This document shows, piece by piece, positions 34,036-42,239 of a DNA stretch of 64,000 nt. Where the stretch lies: positions 1 through 64,000 of the forward strand of contig JAKAYA010000001.1 in assembly GCA_021826965.1 (NCBI GenBank), written 5' to 3'. The notes beneath the pieces are model-generated. The model was given only the letters and a program-made list of their open reading frames with translations. It did not search any database and was not told where the DNA came from. The stretch is from Nitrospirota bacterium (GTDB lineage Bacteria; Nitrospirota; Leptospirillia; Leptospirillales; Leptospirillaceae). Every line of letters begins with the position of its first letter. Positions within the stretch are counted from its first letter, which is position 1. A program made the translations under genes and the position numbers.

Positions 34036-35288
34036 GACTTCTCTCCCGAAAGGCCGGAAAAAATCTTGTCCGCCACCGACAGGAAATCATCCGTTTCATC
34101 ATAGGTGATCGAAAGTGGAGGAAGAAGCCGGATCACATCGTCAGCAGGACCGGTAGCGTTCACCAGGACCCTGTCTTCGCGGAATAGGTCCTTGATTTTC
34201 TTCGCACTCCCCGAGACGACAAGTCCGACCATGAACCCCTTCCCCCGAACCTCCCGGATCAGGGAGGGATACCTCCCCTTCAGGGCCATCAACCCGTCCC
34301 ACAAATAGGCGCTCATCGTCCGAGCCCTTTCCGGAAGGAAATCCTCCGCAAAAAGAGCGCGCAGCAGTGCAGCTCCGGCCGCACAGGCGACAGGGTTCCC
34401 GCCGAAAGTCGAACCGTGCGTCCCCGACGGCAAAAACTTTGACAATTTCTCGTTGGTCAGAAGGGCTCCCAGCGGAAGCCCCCCGCCCAGTGCCTTCGAG
34501 GATACAAGGATATCCGGAACAAGCTCGTATTGCTCGTAGGCAAAAAGGGAGCCCGTTCGCCCCATTCCTGTCTGGATCTCGTCGAGGATCAGGAGAATGT
34601 CTTCTTCCTGCGTCCATCGACGGAGTTTTTGCAAAAAGTCTCTTTCCGCCGGGATGACCCCGATTTCGCCCTGGATTGGTTCGACGATGACGGCAACCGT
34701 TTCCGGTGTCCGCGTGGCCCGGACTTTTTCAAAATCATTGAACGGCGCATAGAGAAACCCCGAAGGCAAAGGCCCAAATCCTTCCCGAATCTTGGCCTGA
34801 CCCGTCAGAGTCATCGCCCCCATGGTTCTTCCATGAAAACTGCCTTCCATCGAAATCATCGTGTATCGACCGGTGGAGGCCCCATAACGTCTGGAGAGCT
34901 TGATCGCTGCCTCGATGGCTTCGGTTCCCGAATTTGAAAAATAAACCCTGTCGGCAAACGTCCTTTCCACCAGAAGCTCTGCCAGATCCACAACGGCCGG
35001 ATTATAATAAAGATTGGAAAGATGCACCATTCTCTGGGCCTGTTTCTGGATGGCATGGGTAATCCCGGGATGGCAATGCCCGAGCACGTGGATTGCGATG
35101 CCTCCCAGAAAATCGAGATAAGCTACCCCCGACGGGTCGAAAAGATAGCTCCCGCGTCCCTTTTCGAAAACCAAAGGTTCCCGGCTATAGTTTTCCAGCA
35201 ACACCCTCGCCCCCCTTTCGCTCCACCCTTCCCTTATCGCCGATTTGGAAGTCGTCGGTGATTTCTTCAGAAATTCAGGCGGTTTCAA
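34032..35288 (-). CDS. argD: Acetylornithine aminotransferase
   Basis: Predicted 418-aa class III PLP aminotransferase of arginine synthesis, possibly also acting as succinyl-DAP aminotransferase. Features are LDFLGGIAIHVLGHCHP, YFSNSGTEAIEAAIKLSRRYG, GSFHGRTMGAMTLTGQ, VIVEPIQGEIGVIPA, LILDEIQTGMGRTGSLFAYE and SSKALGGGLPLGALL with the PLP lysine. The start is TTG with AGAGG upstream; it overlaps the K+ channel gene by 14 bp. Confidence 0.94.
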   Translation of the reverse strand: MKPPEFLKKSPTTSKSAIREGWSERGARVLLENYSREPLVFEKGRGSYLFDPSGVAYLDFLGGIAIHVLGHCHPGITHAIQKQAQRMVHLSNLYYNPAVVDLAELLVERTFADRVYFSNSGTEAIEAAIKLSRRYGASTGRYTMISMEGSFHGRTMGAMTLTGQAKIREGFGPLPSGFLYAPFNDFEKVRATRTPETVAVIVEPIQGEIGVIPAERDFLQKLRRWTQEEDILLILDEIQTGMGRTGSLFAYEQYELVPDILVSSKALGGGLPLGALLTNEKLSKFLPSGTHGSTFGGNPVACAAGAALLRALFAEDFLPERARTMSAYLWDGLMALKGRYPSLIREVRGKGFMVGLVVSGSAKKIKDLFREDRVLVNATGPADDVIRLLPPLSITYDETDDFLSVADKIFSGLSGEKS

Positions 35289-36318
35289 AAGACTGTCCTC
35301 TCTCGTAGAGATCGGATGACAAACCCAGGTTCTCTTTCACACTGGAAATATCTTCCCGGGTTCCGATCACGACCATCTGGTCCTGAGAACAGATCCGGGT
35401 TTCGGCCGTCGGGAGCACGAGGCGGGACGATCCTCTGGACTGAATGGCGATAATGTGGAATTTGATTCCGAGGACCTGTGAAAAGTCCGATACTGTTTTG
35501 CCATCAAATCGCGACCCCTCCGGGATCGTAATTTCGTCAAAAACGAATCCTCCGCCTTCGGGAGAAACAACCCGGTCGAGAACGTCCAGGATCGTCGGTT
35601 GTGTCAGGGCCAGAAGCATTCTGTGGCTTCCCAGGACGAAGGGGGAAACAACACGGGTTGCTCCCGCCTTGAGAAGCTTGGACTCTGTCTTGGGGTCGCT
35701 TGCGAGAGCAATAATGGATAGTCCCGGGTTGTCCAGACGTGAACTCATTGTTATGTAAACGGAGTCTGCGGCCCGGGAAGACGGTGTGACCAACAGGGAA
35801 CGGGCTCGACCAATACCGGCTTTTTTCAGAACATCTTCTTCGGAGGCGTTTCCTTCCACCGTCAAATACCCTTTTTCCATGGCTTCCCGGGCAATTTGGG
35901 GGTTTTCTTCGATCAGGACGAAAGGAATCGACCGATCGACCAGACCGGCGATCACCAGGGCCCCAATCTTTCCGTACCCGCAAACGATAACATGATCTTT
36001 GAGAGAACCGATTTTACGATCCATTTTCCGAATTCCCAAGAGCTTGTAAACATGCCCCTCGAGGATCAGCTCGCTCAAGGTGGCGATTGCATAGCCGACC
36101 GTCCCCACTCCCCCGACAATCAGCAAAATCGTAAAATATTTACCGGATTGATCAAGAGGATGAACAGTTTGATACCCCACCGTTGACAGCGTGATAACCG
36201 TCATGAACAGGGAGTCTATGAAGTTCCAGTGCTCGATTTCCATATACCCGAAAGTCCCAACCCCCAGCAGACCCAATAGGACCAGCATGGCGACGAGAAG
36301 TCGTTGGGAGGAAGGCAT
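35275..36318 (-). CDS. Two-TM potassium channel with RCK (TrkA-N/TrkA-C) domains
   Basis: Predicted 347-aa inner-membrane ion channel like MthK. TM1 (LLVAMLVLLGLLGVGTFGYM), a pore loop, and TM2 (FTILLIVGGVGTVGYAIATLSELI) are followed by a RCK/TrkA-N Rossmann domain (HVIVCGYGKIGALVIAGLVDR...VLIEENP) and a TrkA-C domain near the end. The selectivity filter reads TVGYQT rather than the usual TVGYG, so the last filter Gly is replaced. Start ATG has a weak Shine-Dalgarno. It overlaps argD and may be the first gene of the arg/lys chain. Confidence 0.88.
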   Translation of the reverse strand: MPSSQRLLVAMLVLLGLLGVGTFGYMEIEHWNFIDSLFMTVITLSTVGYQTVHPLDQSGKYFTILLIVGGVGTVGYAIATLSELILEGHVYKLLGIRKMDRKIGSLKDHVIVCGYGKIGALVIAGLVDRSIPFVLIEENPQIAREAMEKGYLTVEGNASEEDVLKKAGIGRARSLLVTPSSRAADSVYITMSSRLDNPGLSIIALASDPKTESKLLKAGATRVVSPFVLGSHRMLLALTQPTILDVLDRVVSPEGGGFVFDEITIPEGSRFDGKTVSDFSQVLGIKFHIIAIQSRGSSRLVLPTAETRICSQDQMVVIGTREDISSVKENLGLSSDLYERGQSFETA

Positions 36319-36330
36319 CGGGAACCGAAC

Positions 36331-37710
36331 CTATTGGGCCGGACTGTTGGCGATCAGGCTTTCCAGTTTCCGGTTCAGGTCTTCGGAAGAGAGGTCCGTT
36401 TTCAGGTACTTGACCCAGAGGGTTTTTGTATGTTCCAGATACCGGCAGTCGATGACCCCGGTCATTGCTCCGACCTGACGGCAGATCGGAGAAGGATCGT
36501 TCACGTCATGACCCAGTTCGCGCTCGAAGATCTGGAGATGGTTGGGATCGGTCAATCCCAGACACACAAGAAACCAGACGACAGACAGGATCAGAAGCCC
36601 CCCGAACAGGACCTTGTCCGAAATCGACACAAGATAGCCGCCGGCACTCCCTCCGACAAAAGCCCCCAGGAACTGGCTCATGTTGAAAACGCCGGACGAA
36701 GTTCCCCGGGTTTTCGTCCGAGCAAAGCGGGTCATGATCGAAGGCATAAGCGGTTCGAGGAGATTGAACCCGATGAAGTAGATCGTCAGTCCGGCAATGA
36801 GACCCGTCTTGTTCGTGTATCCCAACAGAAAGACAAGAAAACTCACAACAATCAGAAGAATGGAAAAAAGGAACGTCTGTTTCAGCTTCTTCTTTTTTTC
36901 CGCATAGATCATCCCCGGAACCATCAGGACAAGGCCGGAAAAAATAACGGGAAGGTAAACATGCCACATGGTTTTTTCCGGCATGTACGAGGACAGGAGG
37001 ATCGGAAAACTGACAAAAACGGCTGTGAGGGACGCATGCGTGAAAAACACAGACAGATCCATCCGCAGGAGAGACGGGACCCGAAGAACATACCCCAGCT
37101 GATCCACCGAAAGTTCCATCTCGTTCTTCTGGACTGCACCATGCGGATTGGGGACAACGACAAAAAGAATCACGATTGACAGAACCGCAAGAAAAGCTGT
37201 CACCCAGAACAGAACCGAAACGTCCCAATGGGCTCCGACAATCGGGCCTACAACCATGCCGATGGCAAACGCGAGACCGATCGACATTCCGATTCCCGCC
37301 ATGGCCCGGGTACGGACTTCTTCCCGGGTCAGATCCGCCATCAATGCGATGATGACCGAAGCGATCGCTCCCGCTCCCTGAAGAAGTCTTCCCAGAAAAA
37401 GAGTCTCCACCGATTGGGCTTCTGCGGCAACGACCGACCCCAGCGCAAAAATGACAAGCCCCATCGCGATGACGGGCTTTCTTCCGAGCTTGTCAGACAA
37501 CATGCCGAACGGAACCTGAAAAAGAGCCTGGGTCAATCCATATCCACCCAGAGCAAGCCCAAGCCAGAATGGATCGGCCCCCGGCATTTTCCGCGCATAA
37601 AGACTGATCACAGGCAAAACGATGAAGAGACCAAACATCCGGATCGAAAATATGAGACTAAGACTCATTAATGTCTTCTTCTCAAGGGGAGTCAAATCTT
37701 CCTTTTCCAT
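36331..37710 (-). CDS. YajR-like MFS transporter
   Basis: Predicted 459-aa 12-TM major facilitator. ATG 37710 (MEKEDLTPLEKKTLMSLSLIFSIRMFGLFIVLPVISLYA), with AAGGAAG upstream, is preferred over the GTG at 37752. Motif A is FGMLSDKLGRKPVI. After the last helix a ~70-aa soluble domain (VIDCRYLEHTKTLWVKYLKTDLSSEDLNRKLESL) resembles the ferredoxin-like YAM domain of E. coli YajR. The substrate is unknown; YajR-type proteins are assumed drug/proton antiporters. Confidence 0.85.
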   Translation of the reverse strand: MEKEDLTPLEKKTLMSLSLIFSIRMFGLFIVLPVISLYARKMPGADPFWLGLALGGYGLTQALFQVPFGMLSDKLGRKPVIAMGLVIFALGSVVAAEAQSVETLFLGRLLQGAGAIASVIIALMADLTREEVRTRAMAGIGMSIGLAFAIGMVVGPIVGAHWDVSVLFWVTAFLAVLSIVILFVVVPNPHGAVQKNEMELSVDQLGYVLRVPSLLRMDLSVFFTHASLTAVFVSFPILLSSYMPEKTMWHVYLPVIFSGLVLMVPGMIYAEKKKKLKQTFLFSILLIVVSFLVFLLGYTNKTGLIAGLTIYFIGFNLLEPLMPSIMTRFARTKTRGTSSGVFNMSQFLGAFVGGSAGGYLVSISDKVLFGGLLILSVVWFLVCLGLTDPNHLQIFERELGHDVNDPSPICRQVGAMTGVIDCRYLEHTKTLWVKYLKTDLSSEDLNRKLESLIANSPAQ

Positions 37711-37828
37711 TTGCTTCCTTCCAGAGACAGCACTGACTTTGTTCTTGATCACCTTAGACGCAGGAAAGGACTATCGGAAATTTCATTCCGAAGGCGGGAA
37801 CGCTTGTTCACTGAGGAACAGAGCGCCG

Positions 37829-37849
37829 AAAAACCAAGCCCTAGGGGCT
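37829..37849 (-). terminator. Terminator overlapping the stop codon of the 63-aa membrane protein
   Basis: Minus strand AGCCC-CTA-GGGCT followed by TGGTTTTT. The UAG stop (ending ...Ser-Pro-stop) lies inside the hairpin. It would end transcription of the two small membrane genes before the MFS gene. Confidence 0.6.
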
Positions 37850-38032
37850 CTGATCCTTGTCTTGTTGATGGACAGAGGGAAGAACCGTATGAGCCTTGAA
37901 AGTGTCTTGGCCAAACACACCCCACAACATGGAGAACAAGAGAAGAACAAAGAGAAAAACCGCTCCTGACAATATAAAAAAAACCGCCTTGGAGTCGGCC
38001 CACATCTTCCGGATCTCCCCGGTGAAAGACAT
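37841..38032 (-). CDS. Small single-pass membrane protein (63 aa)
   Basis: AAGGAGG sits just before the ATG. The product MSFTGEIRKMWADSKAVFFILSGAVFLFVLLLFSMLWGVFGQD has a short amphipathic N-terminus, one strong membrane helix (about residues 18-40) and a polar tail. It follows the 38-aa gene by 33 bp. Proteins of this kind often are accessory subunits of respiratory oxidases, but no partner gene is in the window, so the function is unknown. Confidence 0.72.
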   Translation of the reverse strand: MSFTGEIRKMWADSKAVFFILSGAVFLFVLLLFSMLWGVFGQDTFKAHTVLPSVHQQDKDQSP

Positions 38033-38065
38033 ATTCCTCCTTGCCCTTCTCCCTGAATCTCCGTC

Positions 38066-38182
38066 TTACTTGTTGTGGTAAATGGCGTTGATCACCATAA
38101 ACCAACCGGAAACAATCAACGTACCAACGCCCAACAAAAGAGCCCATTGAAAGAATCCCCAGTTACCGACTGTCAAGATCAT
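38066..38182 (-). CDS. Very small single-pass membrane protein (38 aa; missed by the ORF track)
   Basis: ATG 38182 is preceded by CAGGAGGCTGAG, a near-perfect Shine-Dalgarno. The 38-aa product MILTVGNWGFFQWALLLGVGTLIVSG...YHNK is almost all one membrane helix with a short polar C-terminus. With the 63-aa gene it forms a two-gene unit closed by a terminator. It resembles small oxidase subunits in size only; no family is assigned. Confidence 0.68.
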   Translation of the reverse strand: MILTVGNWGFFQWALLLGVGTLIVSGWFMVINAIYHNK

Positions 38183-38368
38183 CTCAGCCTCCTGTCATTT
38201 CCTGTTCCCATCCCATCAACCGTTACTCCCTCCAGTCCGGACACTGGAACAGAGAATTTATAATACCATCATGTCACCCGGACGGGATCAAACGGTTGCC
38301 AAAAGTTCCTGAAAAGAATTTCCAGCCCTGACTATAACCTTTCACTTCCCCGATCTCAAGAGAGAAAC

Positions 38369-38386
38369 CTCGTCTTTAAAGACGAG
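38369..38386. terminator. Perfect 18-bp palindrome downstream of ubiA
   Basis: CTCGTCTTTAAAGACGAG is a perfect palindrome about 60 bp past the ubiA stop, followed on the minus strand by GTTTCTCTC. It is a likely terminator for the quinone operon. Between it and the small gene at 38182 I see no gene or clear promoter. Confidence 0.5.
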
Positions 38387-38445
38387 TCTCCGCTCATGTT
38401 TCCCGATTCTACCACAGTGGCAGGCCTTTGGAAATCCGGAATCCG

Positions 38446-39309
38446 TCAGACCATCAGAGGAGATTCAAACCAGATACCGACTGCCACAATCAATCCTATC
38501 CAGACATGCGACTTGAAACAGGACAAAGCTCCCCGGGGAGAAATTCCATTGCGAACCATCAGGGACTGCCATACCATAAACGCCAGGAATATTCCGACAG
38601 ACCAAGGATAGTAGCGGTTCATTCCAAGATCGAAGCCGGCCGCCCAAAGAAACCAGGAGGCTGCCAGTCCAAAGAGCAGGATTGCTAGCCATAAACGATC
38701 CCCGAAGGTCACAGCTCCGGAACGGATTCCGGCCTGGACGTCATCCTCCCTGTCCGCAATCGCGTAAACCAGATCGTAGGCCGTTGACCAAAAGAGTCCT
38801 CCGAGCGCAATCATGAAAGCGGGCCAGGCCAACGTTCCCCGGCCTTCGGCCCATGCCATCAAAGGTGCAGTCATCCCGAATGGGACGCCCATAAAAATTT
38901 GCGGGAGAGGCATGAACCTTTTCATCAGGGGATACACCATTGTTGCCCCGAATCCGGCCAGAGCAACCCAACGGGTCAGCGGATGAAGGAACAAAAGGAG
39001 CGAAGCGGCTACCAGAGAAAATACGACAAACACGGCCCATGCACTCATGAGCCCAAGTCGTCCGGAAGGGAGTGGTCGATCCCGCGTCCGGGACACCTTT
39101 CCGTCGACGTTCCTGTCCAAAATATCGTTGATGGCACAGCCGGCCGATCGCATCACAAACGCTCCGACCGCAAACAACAGGATCATGAAAAAAGGGGGTC
39201 TTCCCTTCCATGCTGCCAGAAGTCCCCACAGGGCGGGCATGAAGAGCAGAAAAGTTCCGACAGGACGGCGAAACCGGATCAGGTCAAGAACGGCCAGGAA
39301 AGTTCTCAC
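38446..39309 (-). CDS. ubiA: UbiA-family 4-hydroxybenzoate polyprenyltransferase
   Basis: Predicted 287-aa integral membrane enzyme attaching a polyprenyl chain to an aromatic acid. I place the start at GTG 39309, overlapping the ubiC stop (GTGA) with AAGGAG upstream; an ATG at 39357 is the track start. The two Asp-rich motifs are NDILDRNVDGKVSRTRDRPLPSG and YDLVYAIADREDD. Multiple membrane helices. Its partner genes ubiC, a radical SAM gene and ubiE are upstream. Confidence 0.93.
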   Translation of the reverse strand: MRTFLAVLDLIRFRRPVGTFLLFMPALWGLLAAWKGRPPFFMILLFAVGAFVMRSAGCAINDILDRNVDGKVSRTRDRPLPSGRLGLMSAWAVFVVFSLVAASLLLFLHPLTRWVALAGFGATMVYPLMKRFMPLPQIFMGVPFGMTAPLMAWAEGRGTLAWPAFMIALGGLFWSTAYDLVYAIADREDDVQAGIRSGAVTFGDRLWLAILLFGLAASWFLWAAGFDLGMNRYYPWSVGIFLAFMVWQSLMVRNGISPRGALSCFKSHVWIGLIVAVGIWFESPLMV

Positions 39310-39818
39310 GGAAGTCGGACTCCTTCCAGAACGTCCTCCAGCGGAGGAAGAAACCATTCCCGGATCGTCAGTCGGGGACCTGGGCTGACGACAAGGTCAT
39401 AAATCCTGTTCCAGAGAAGGGTCCTCTCCCATCGAAAATCCGGAACGCCCTGCCCCGTCCCCGGAGACCGGAGGATCGTCAGCCCTTCCCTTCGCAAGGG
39501 CCCCCTGTTTTTCGACAGAGCAGGACCGATCGGACGGGTATCCATCAAAATTTCGCGATCTTCCGGGGAAACCGGAGAGGGAATTTGGGTCAACGCCTGG
39601 ACGACTGGACCCAGCCCTGACAGACACAAATAAACAAGGCGCGTTTCAGAAGAAGGGGGCGAAAGGATCTCGACAGAAACTGGCCCACAGCCAAGAAATT
39701 CCAGCGCACGCGTCAGGGAACCATCAATGCCCAGAAGAAGCCGGATACCCGGTGGAACACCTTTCAGAGATTCCCAACCGGAGACCCCTTCCTGGTAAAC
39801 AACCGTTTCCCTGTTCAC
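39306..39818 (-). CDS. ubiC: Chorismate pyruvate-lyase (UbiC-like)
   Basis: Predicted 170-aa enzyme making 4-hydroxybenzoate from chorismate. UbiC/DUF98 features are LLLGIDGSLTRALEFLGCGPVSVEIL, YLCLSGLGPVVQALTQIP, DTRPIGPALSKNRGPLRREG and the C-terminal RWERTLLWNRIYDLVVSPGPRLTIREWFLPP, with the Arg and Glu residues of the lyase pocket. The start is GTG directly after the radical SAM stop. Conservation in the family is low, so context with ubiA carries weight. Confidence 0.83.
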   Translation of the reverse strand: MNRETVVYQEGVSGWESLKGVPPGIRLLLGIDGSLTRALEFLGCGPVSVEILSPPSSETRLVYLCLSGLGPVVQALTQIPSPVSPEDREILMDTRPIGPALSKNRGPLRREGLTILRSPGTGQGVPDFRWERTLLWNRIYDLVVSPGPRLTIREWFLPPLEDVLEGVRLP

Positions 39819-41411
39819 CTATGAAGGACTCGGGACTTCGAGCGAGGAAGAACGCGGCGTGGAGGGGCGACCCAAGACCGAAGCAAGTTCCCGCATGACT
39901 GCCCTCCCGATTTTCATCGGCTCTTCGTCCCAAGCCAAAAGACATGCCCTGGCAATCATCTTTCCCAGATGGCCCGGATTATAGAGCAGCTTTCGGATGG
40001 TCACCGGATTCAGGGTGATCGGATTGTAGTCTTCCTCGAGGTACCCTTCCCTCATCAGTCTTTTTTCAAATCCTGTATGTGGCTGGACTGCCAGGAAAAA
40101 CACCATCGGATAAACCCGATCTTCCCCGAAGATCGAACAGATCGCCTCATAGGACCGGATGGATTCCCTGAGCGTTTCTTCCGTCTCCCCCGGTGCATTC
40201 AGAGAGTAGTTGAGAATGATGTTCCCCTTGTAGCCCGCGTCCCGGAGATTCCGGCAGCCTTCGACCAGCTGGTCGAGACGGAACCCCATGCGTAACGAGT
40301 CCAGAATTTCCTGAGAGCCGGAAGTCACCGAAACCTCGAGGTCCCCCATACCGGACTCCACCATCAGCCGGGCCATCTCCGGCGAAATGAGGCTCGTGCG
40401 GATGTACCCGCTCCAACTGATCTTCATTCCGCTGTCCCGCAGGGCTTTCAAGAGATCCATTGCCTCCGGGATGGCCTTGACTCCTGGAATGAACTGCGCG
40501 TCGGCAAACCAGAAATTCCGTATGCCCCACCGGTCGTAATACTGGCGCATTTCATTGACGATATCTTCCGGATCCCGATAGTAGACGCGCTTTCCCTCGA
40601 TATAGGTATAGAGGCAAAAGGAGCAGCCATAGGGACATCCGCGCTTGGTCTGAATCCCGACCATCGTCCGGTGGTAAAAAGCATGGCCTTCAAATACGCT
40701 TTCGAGATAGGGGAGATCATACGGAGCACTGCGAATGGCAACGCCTCCCTCTTTTTTCCCCCGAAAAGTCTTGCCGTTCTTGCGGTATATGACCCGGTCA
40801 TCATCGACAGGACGCCCTTCGACAACCTTGATGATCGCATCCTCTCCTTCGCCGACAACCCCGATAACACCTTCAGGCAAAAGTTTGATGATCTGGTCGG
40901 CAAACACGGAAAAAGCACCGCCGCCCACCATAACCCGGGACTGAGGAGCCAGCCGGATCCCTTCCTTGATCAAGCGCAGCTTTTTATTGAATTCGTTCTT
41001 GTATTTCCAGACCATCCGGATACCGTCCAGCGCCGCTCTCGCACGGACAAGAGGATTGGGCGAATAGTAGAATTCGAAAGCCCTCCGAAGGGAATTGTCA
41101 CCCTCGTGCGGGGCAAAGATCTGGACATCCCTCCAGGAAAATGCGAGAAGGTCCGGCTGAAAGTCCCCGATCTTTCTCGCCAGTTCCCGTTTGACATCTT
41201 TTTCCGGAACCTGGGTGAGGTCCAGGACAGAAATCGTCACTTCCGGATGATGACGGTGAAGCCAGTTGACAAGATAACCGATACCGACCGGAAAGATGGG
41301 ACTGACCGGGAGCCAGACAAAAAGAACTTTTTTCAAGACGGAAGGAGGCGAAGCGGTCGAAATCGTGACAGGAGAAATGTGTTCTGTCGACAACGGGGAA
41401 AACGTAGCCAT
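39819..41411 (-). CDS. B12-binding-domain radical SAM protein
   Basis: Predicted 530-aa enzyme. ATG 41411 follows the ubiE stop by one base; the track start lies in ubiE. The N-terminal ~200 residues form a cobalamin-binding-like domain (VLFVWLPVSPIFPVGIGYLVNWL...RVMVGGGAFSVFADQIIKLLPEGVIGVVGEGED). The radical SAM core has the 4Fe-4S motif RGCPYGCSFC (about residue 260), then WFADAQFIPGVKAIPEAMDLL and VSVTSGSQEILDSLRMGF. Reaction unknown. The position between ubiE and ubiC suggests a step in quinone ring modification; that is inference. Confidence 0.85.
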   Translation of the reverse strand: MATFSPLSTEHISPVTISTASPPSVLKKVLFVWLPVSPIFPVGIGYLVNWLHRHHPEVTISVLDLTQVPEKDVKRELARKIGDFQPDLLAFSWRDVQIFAPHEGDNSLRRAFEFYYSPNPLVRARAALDGIRMVWKYKNEFNKKLRLIKEGIRLAPQSRVMVGGGAFSVFADQIIKLLPEGVIGVVGEGEDAIIKVVEGRPVDDDRVIYRKNGKTFRGKKEGGVAIRSAPYDLPYLESVFEGHAFYHRTMVGIQTKRGCPYGCSFCLYTYIEGKRVYYRDPEDIVNEMRQYYDRWGIRNFWFADAQFIPGVKAIPEAMDLLKALRDSGMKISWSGYIRTSLISPEMARLMVESGMGDLEVSVTSGSQEILDSLRMGFRLDQLVEGCRNLRDAGYKGNIILNYSLNAPGETEETLRESIRSYEAICSIFGEDRVYPMVFFLAVQPHTGFEKRLMREGYLEEDYNPITLNPVTIRKLLYNPGHLGKMIARACLLAWDEEPMKIGRAVMRELASVLGRPSTPRSSSLEVPSPS

Positions 41412-41412
41412 T

Positions 41413-42153
41413 TCACCGGACCCCCATATGAATTGCAACGATACCCCCGGACAGATTCCGGTAAGTCACGTCCCGGAATCCCGCATCACGGATCATGGAA
41501 CAGAAAGATTCCTGATCCGGAAAACGAGCGATCGATGCCGGGAGATATTCGTAGATGCCGGTCCGGTCGCCGGATATGACTTTCCCGATCGACGGGAGCA
41601 AGGCAAAAGAATAAAACCGATACAATTGACGCCAGACGCCGTTCACGGGTGTCGAGAACTCAAGACAGGCAAACCGTCCTCCCGGTTTCAGGACTCGAAA
41701 GATCTCCGACAAGGCCAAATCCAGGTGGGACACGTTTCTCAGACCGAAACCCACCACGAGCCGATCGACGGACGAATCCTTCAGGGACAGGAATTCGGCG
41801 TTCGACTGAACAACCACGACCGGACTCTGTCCCTGTCGGGGAGCCTGTTTGGATCGGACCTTATCCAGGCCGATCCGTAGCATTGCAAAATTCAGGTCCA
41901 TCGTCAGAACATGCCCGGTCGTTCCGGACTTCGCCGCCGCAAGGAGAGAAAGATCCGCCGTCCCCCCGCAAAGGTCGATGACGGTATGGCCCTCTCGAAT
42001 CTCCAACAGGGAAATCGTGAGTTTCTTCCAGAGATGATGGAGACCGAAGCTCAGGACGGTATTGTTGATGTCGTAAGCCCTGGCGGCAGACGTAAACATG
42101 TTCTGCACGACAGTCTCTTTTTCGGTCACACTGGGCAAGGGAAAGGTTTCCAT
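41413..42153 (-). CDS. ubiE: UbiE/MenG-type quinone C-methyltransferase
   Basis: Predicted 246-aa SAM-dependent enzyme methylating the quinone ring. Start at ATG 42153 (METFPLPSVTEKETVVQNMFTSAARAYDINNTVLSFGLHHLWKK) with GGAG five bases upstream; the track ORF is over-extended. UbiE signatures are VIDLCGGTADLSLLAA, VDRLVVGFGLRNVSHLDLALSEIFRVLKPGGRFACLEFSTP, and the C-terminal GGIVAIHMGVR. It is the first quinone gene in the cluster. Confidence 0.93.
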   Translation of the reverse strand: METFPLPSVTEKETVVQNMFTSAARAYDINNTVLSFGLHHLWKKLTISLLEIREGHTVIDLCGGTADLSLLAAAKSGTTGHVLTMDLNFAMLRIGLDKVRSKQAPRQGQSPVVVVQSNAEFLSLKDSSVDRLVVGFGLRNVSHLDLALSEIFRVLKPGGRFACLEFSTPVNGVWRQLYRFYSFALLPSIGKVISGDRTGIYEYLPASIARFPDQESFCSMIRDAGFRDVTYRNLSGGIVAIHMGVR

Positions 42154-42239
42154 AGTTCTCCGATTATATGTAATCCGGCCCCGGATACGCAAAGGGCCCC
42201 TTCCGGGAGTCGTCCGGCGACCTCTGGTCCGGTCCCGGA

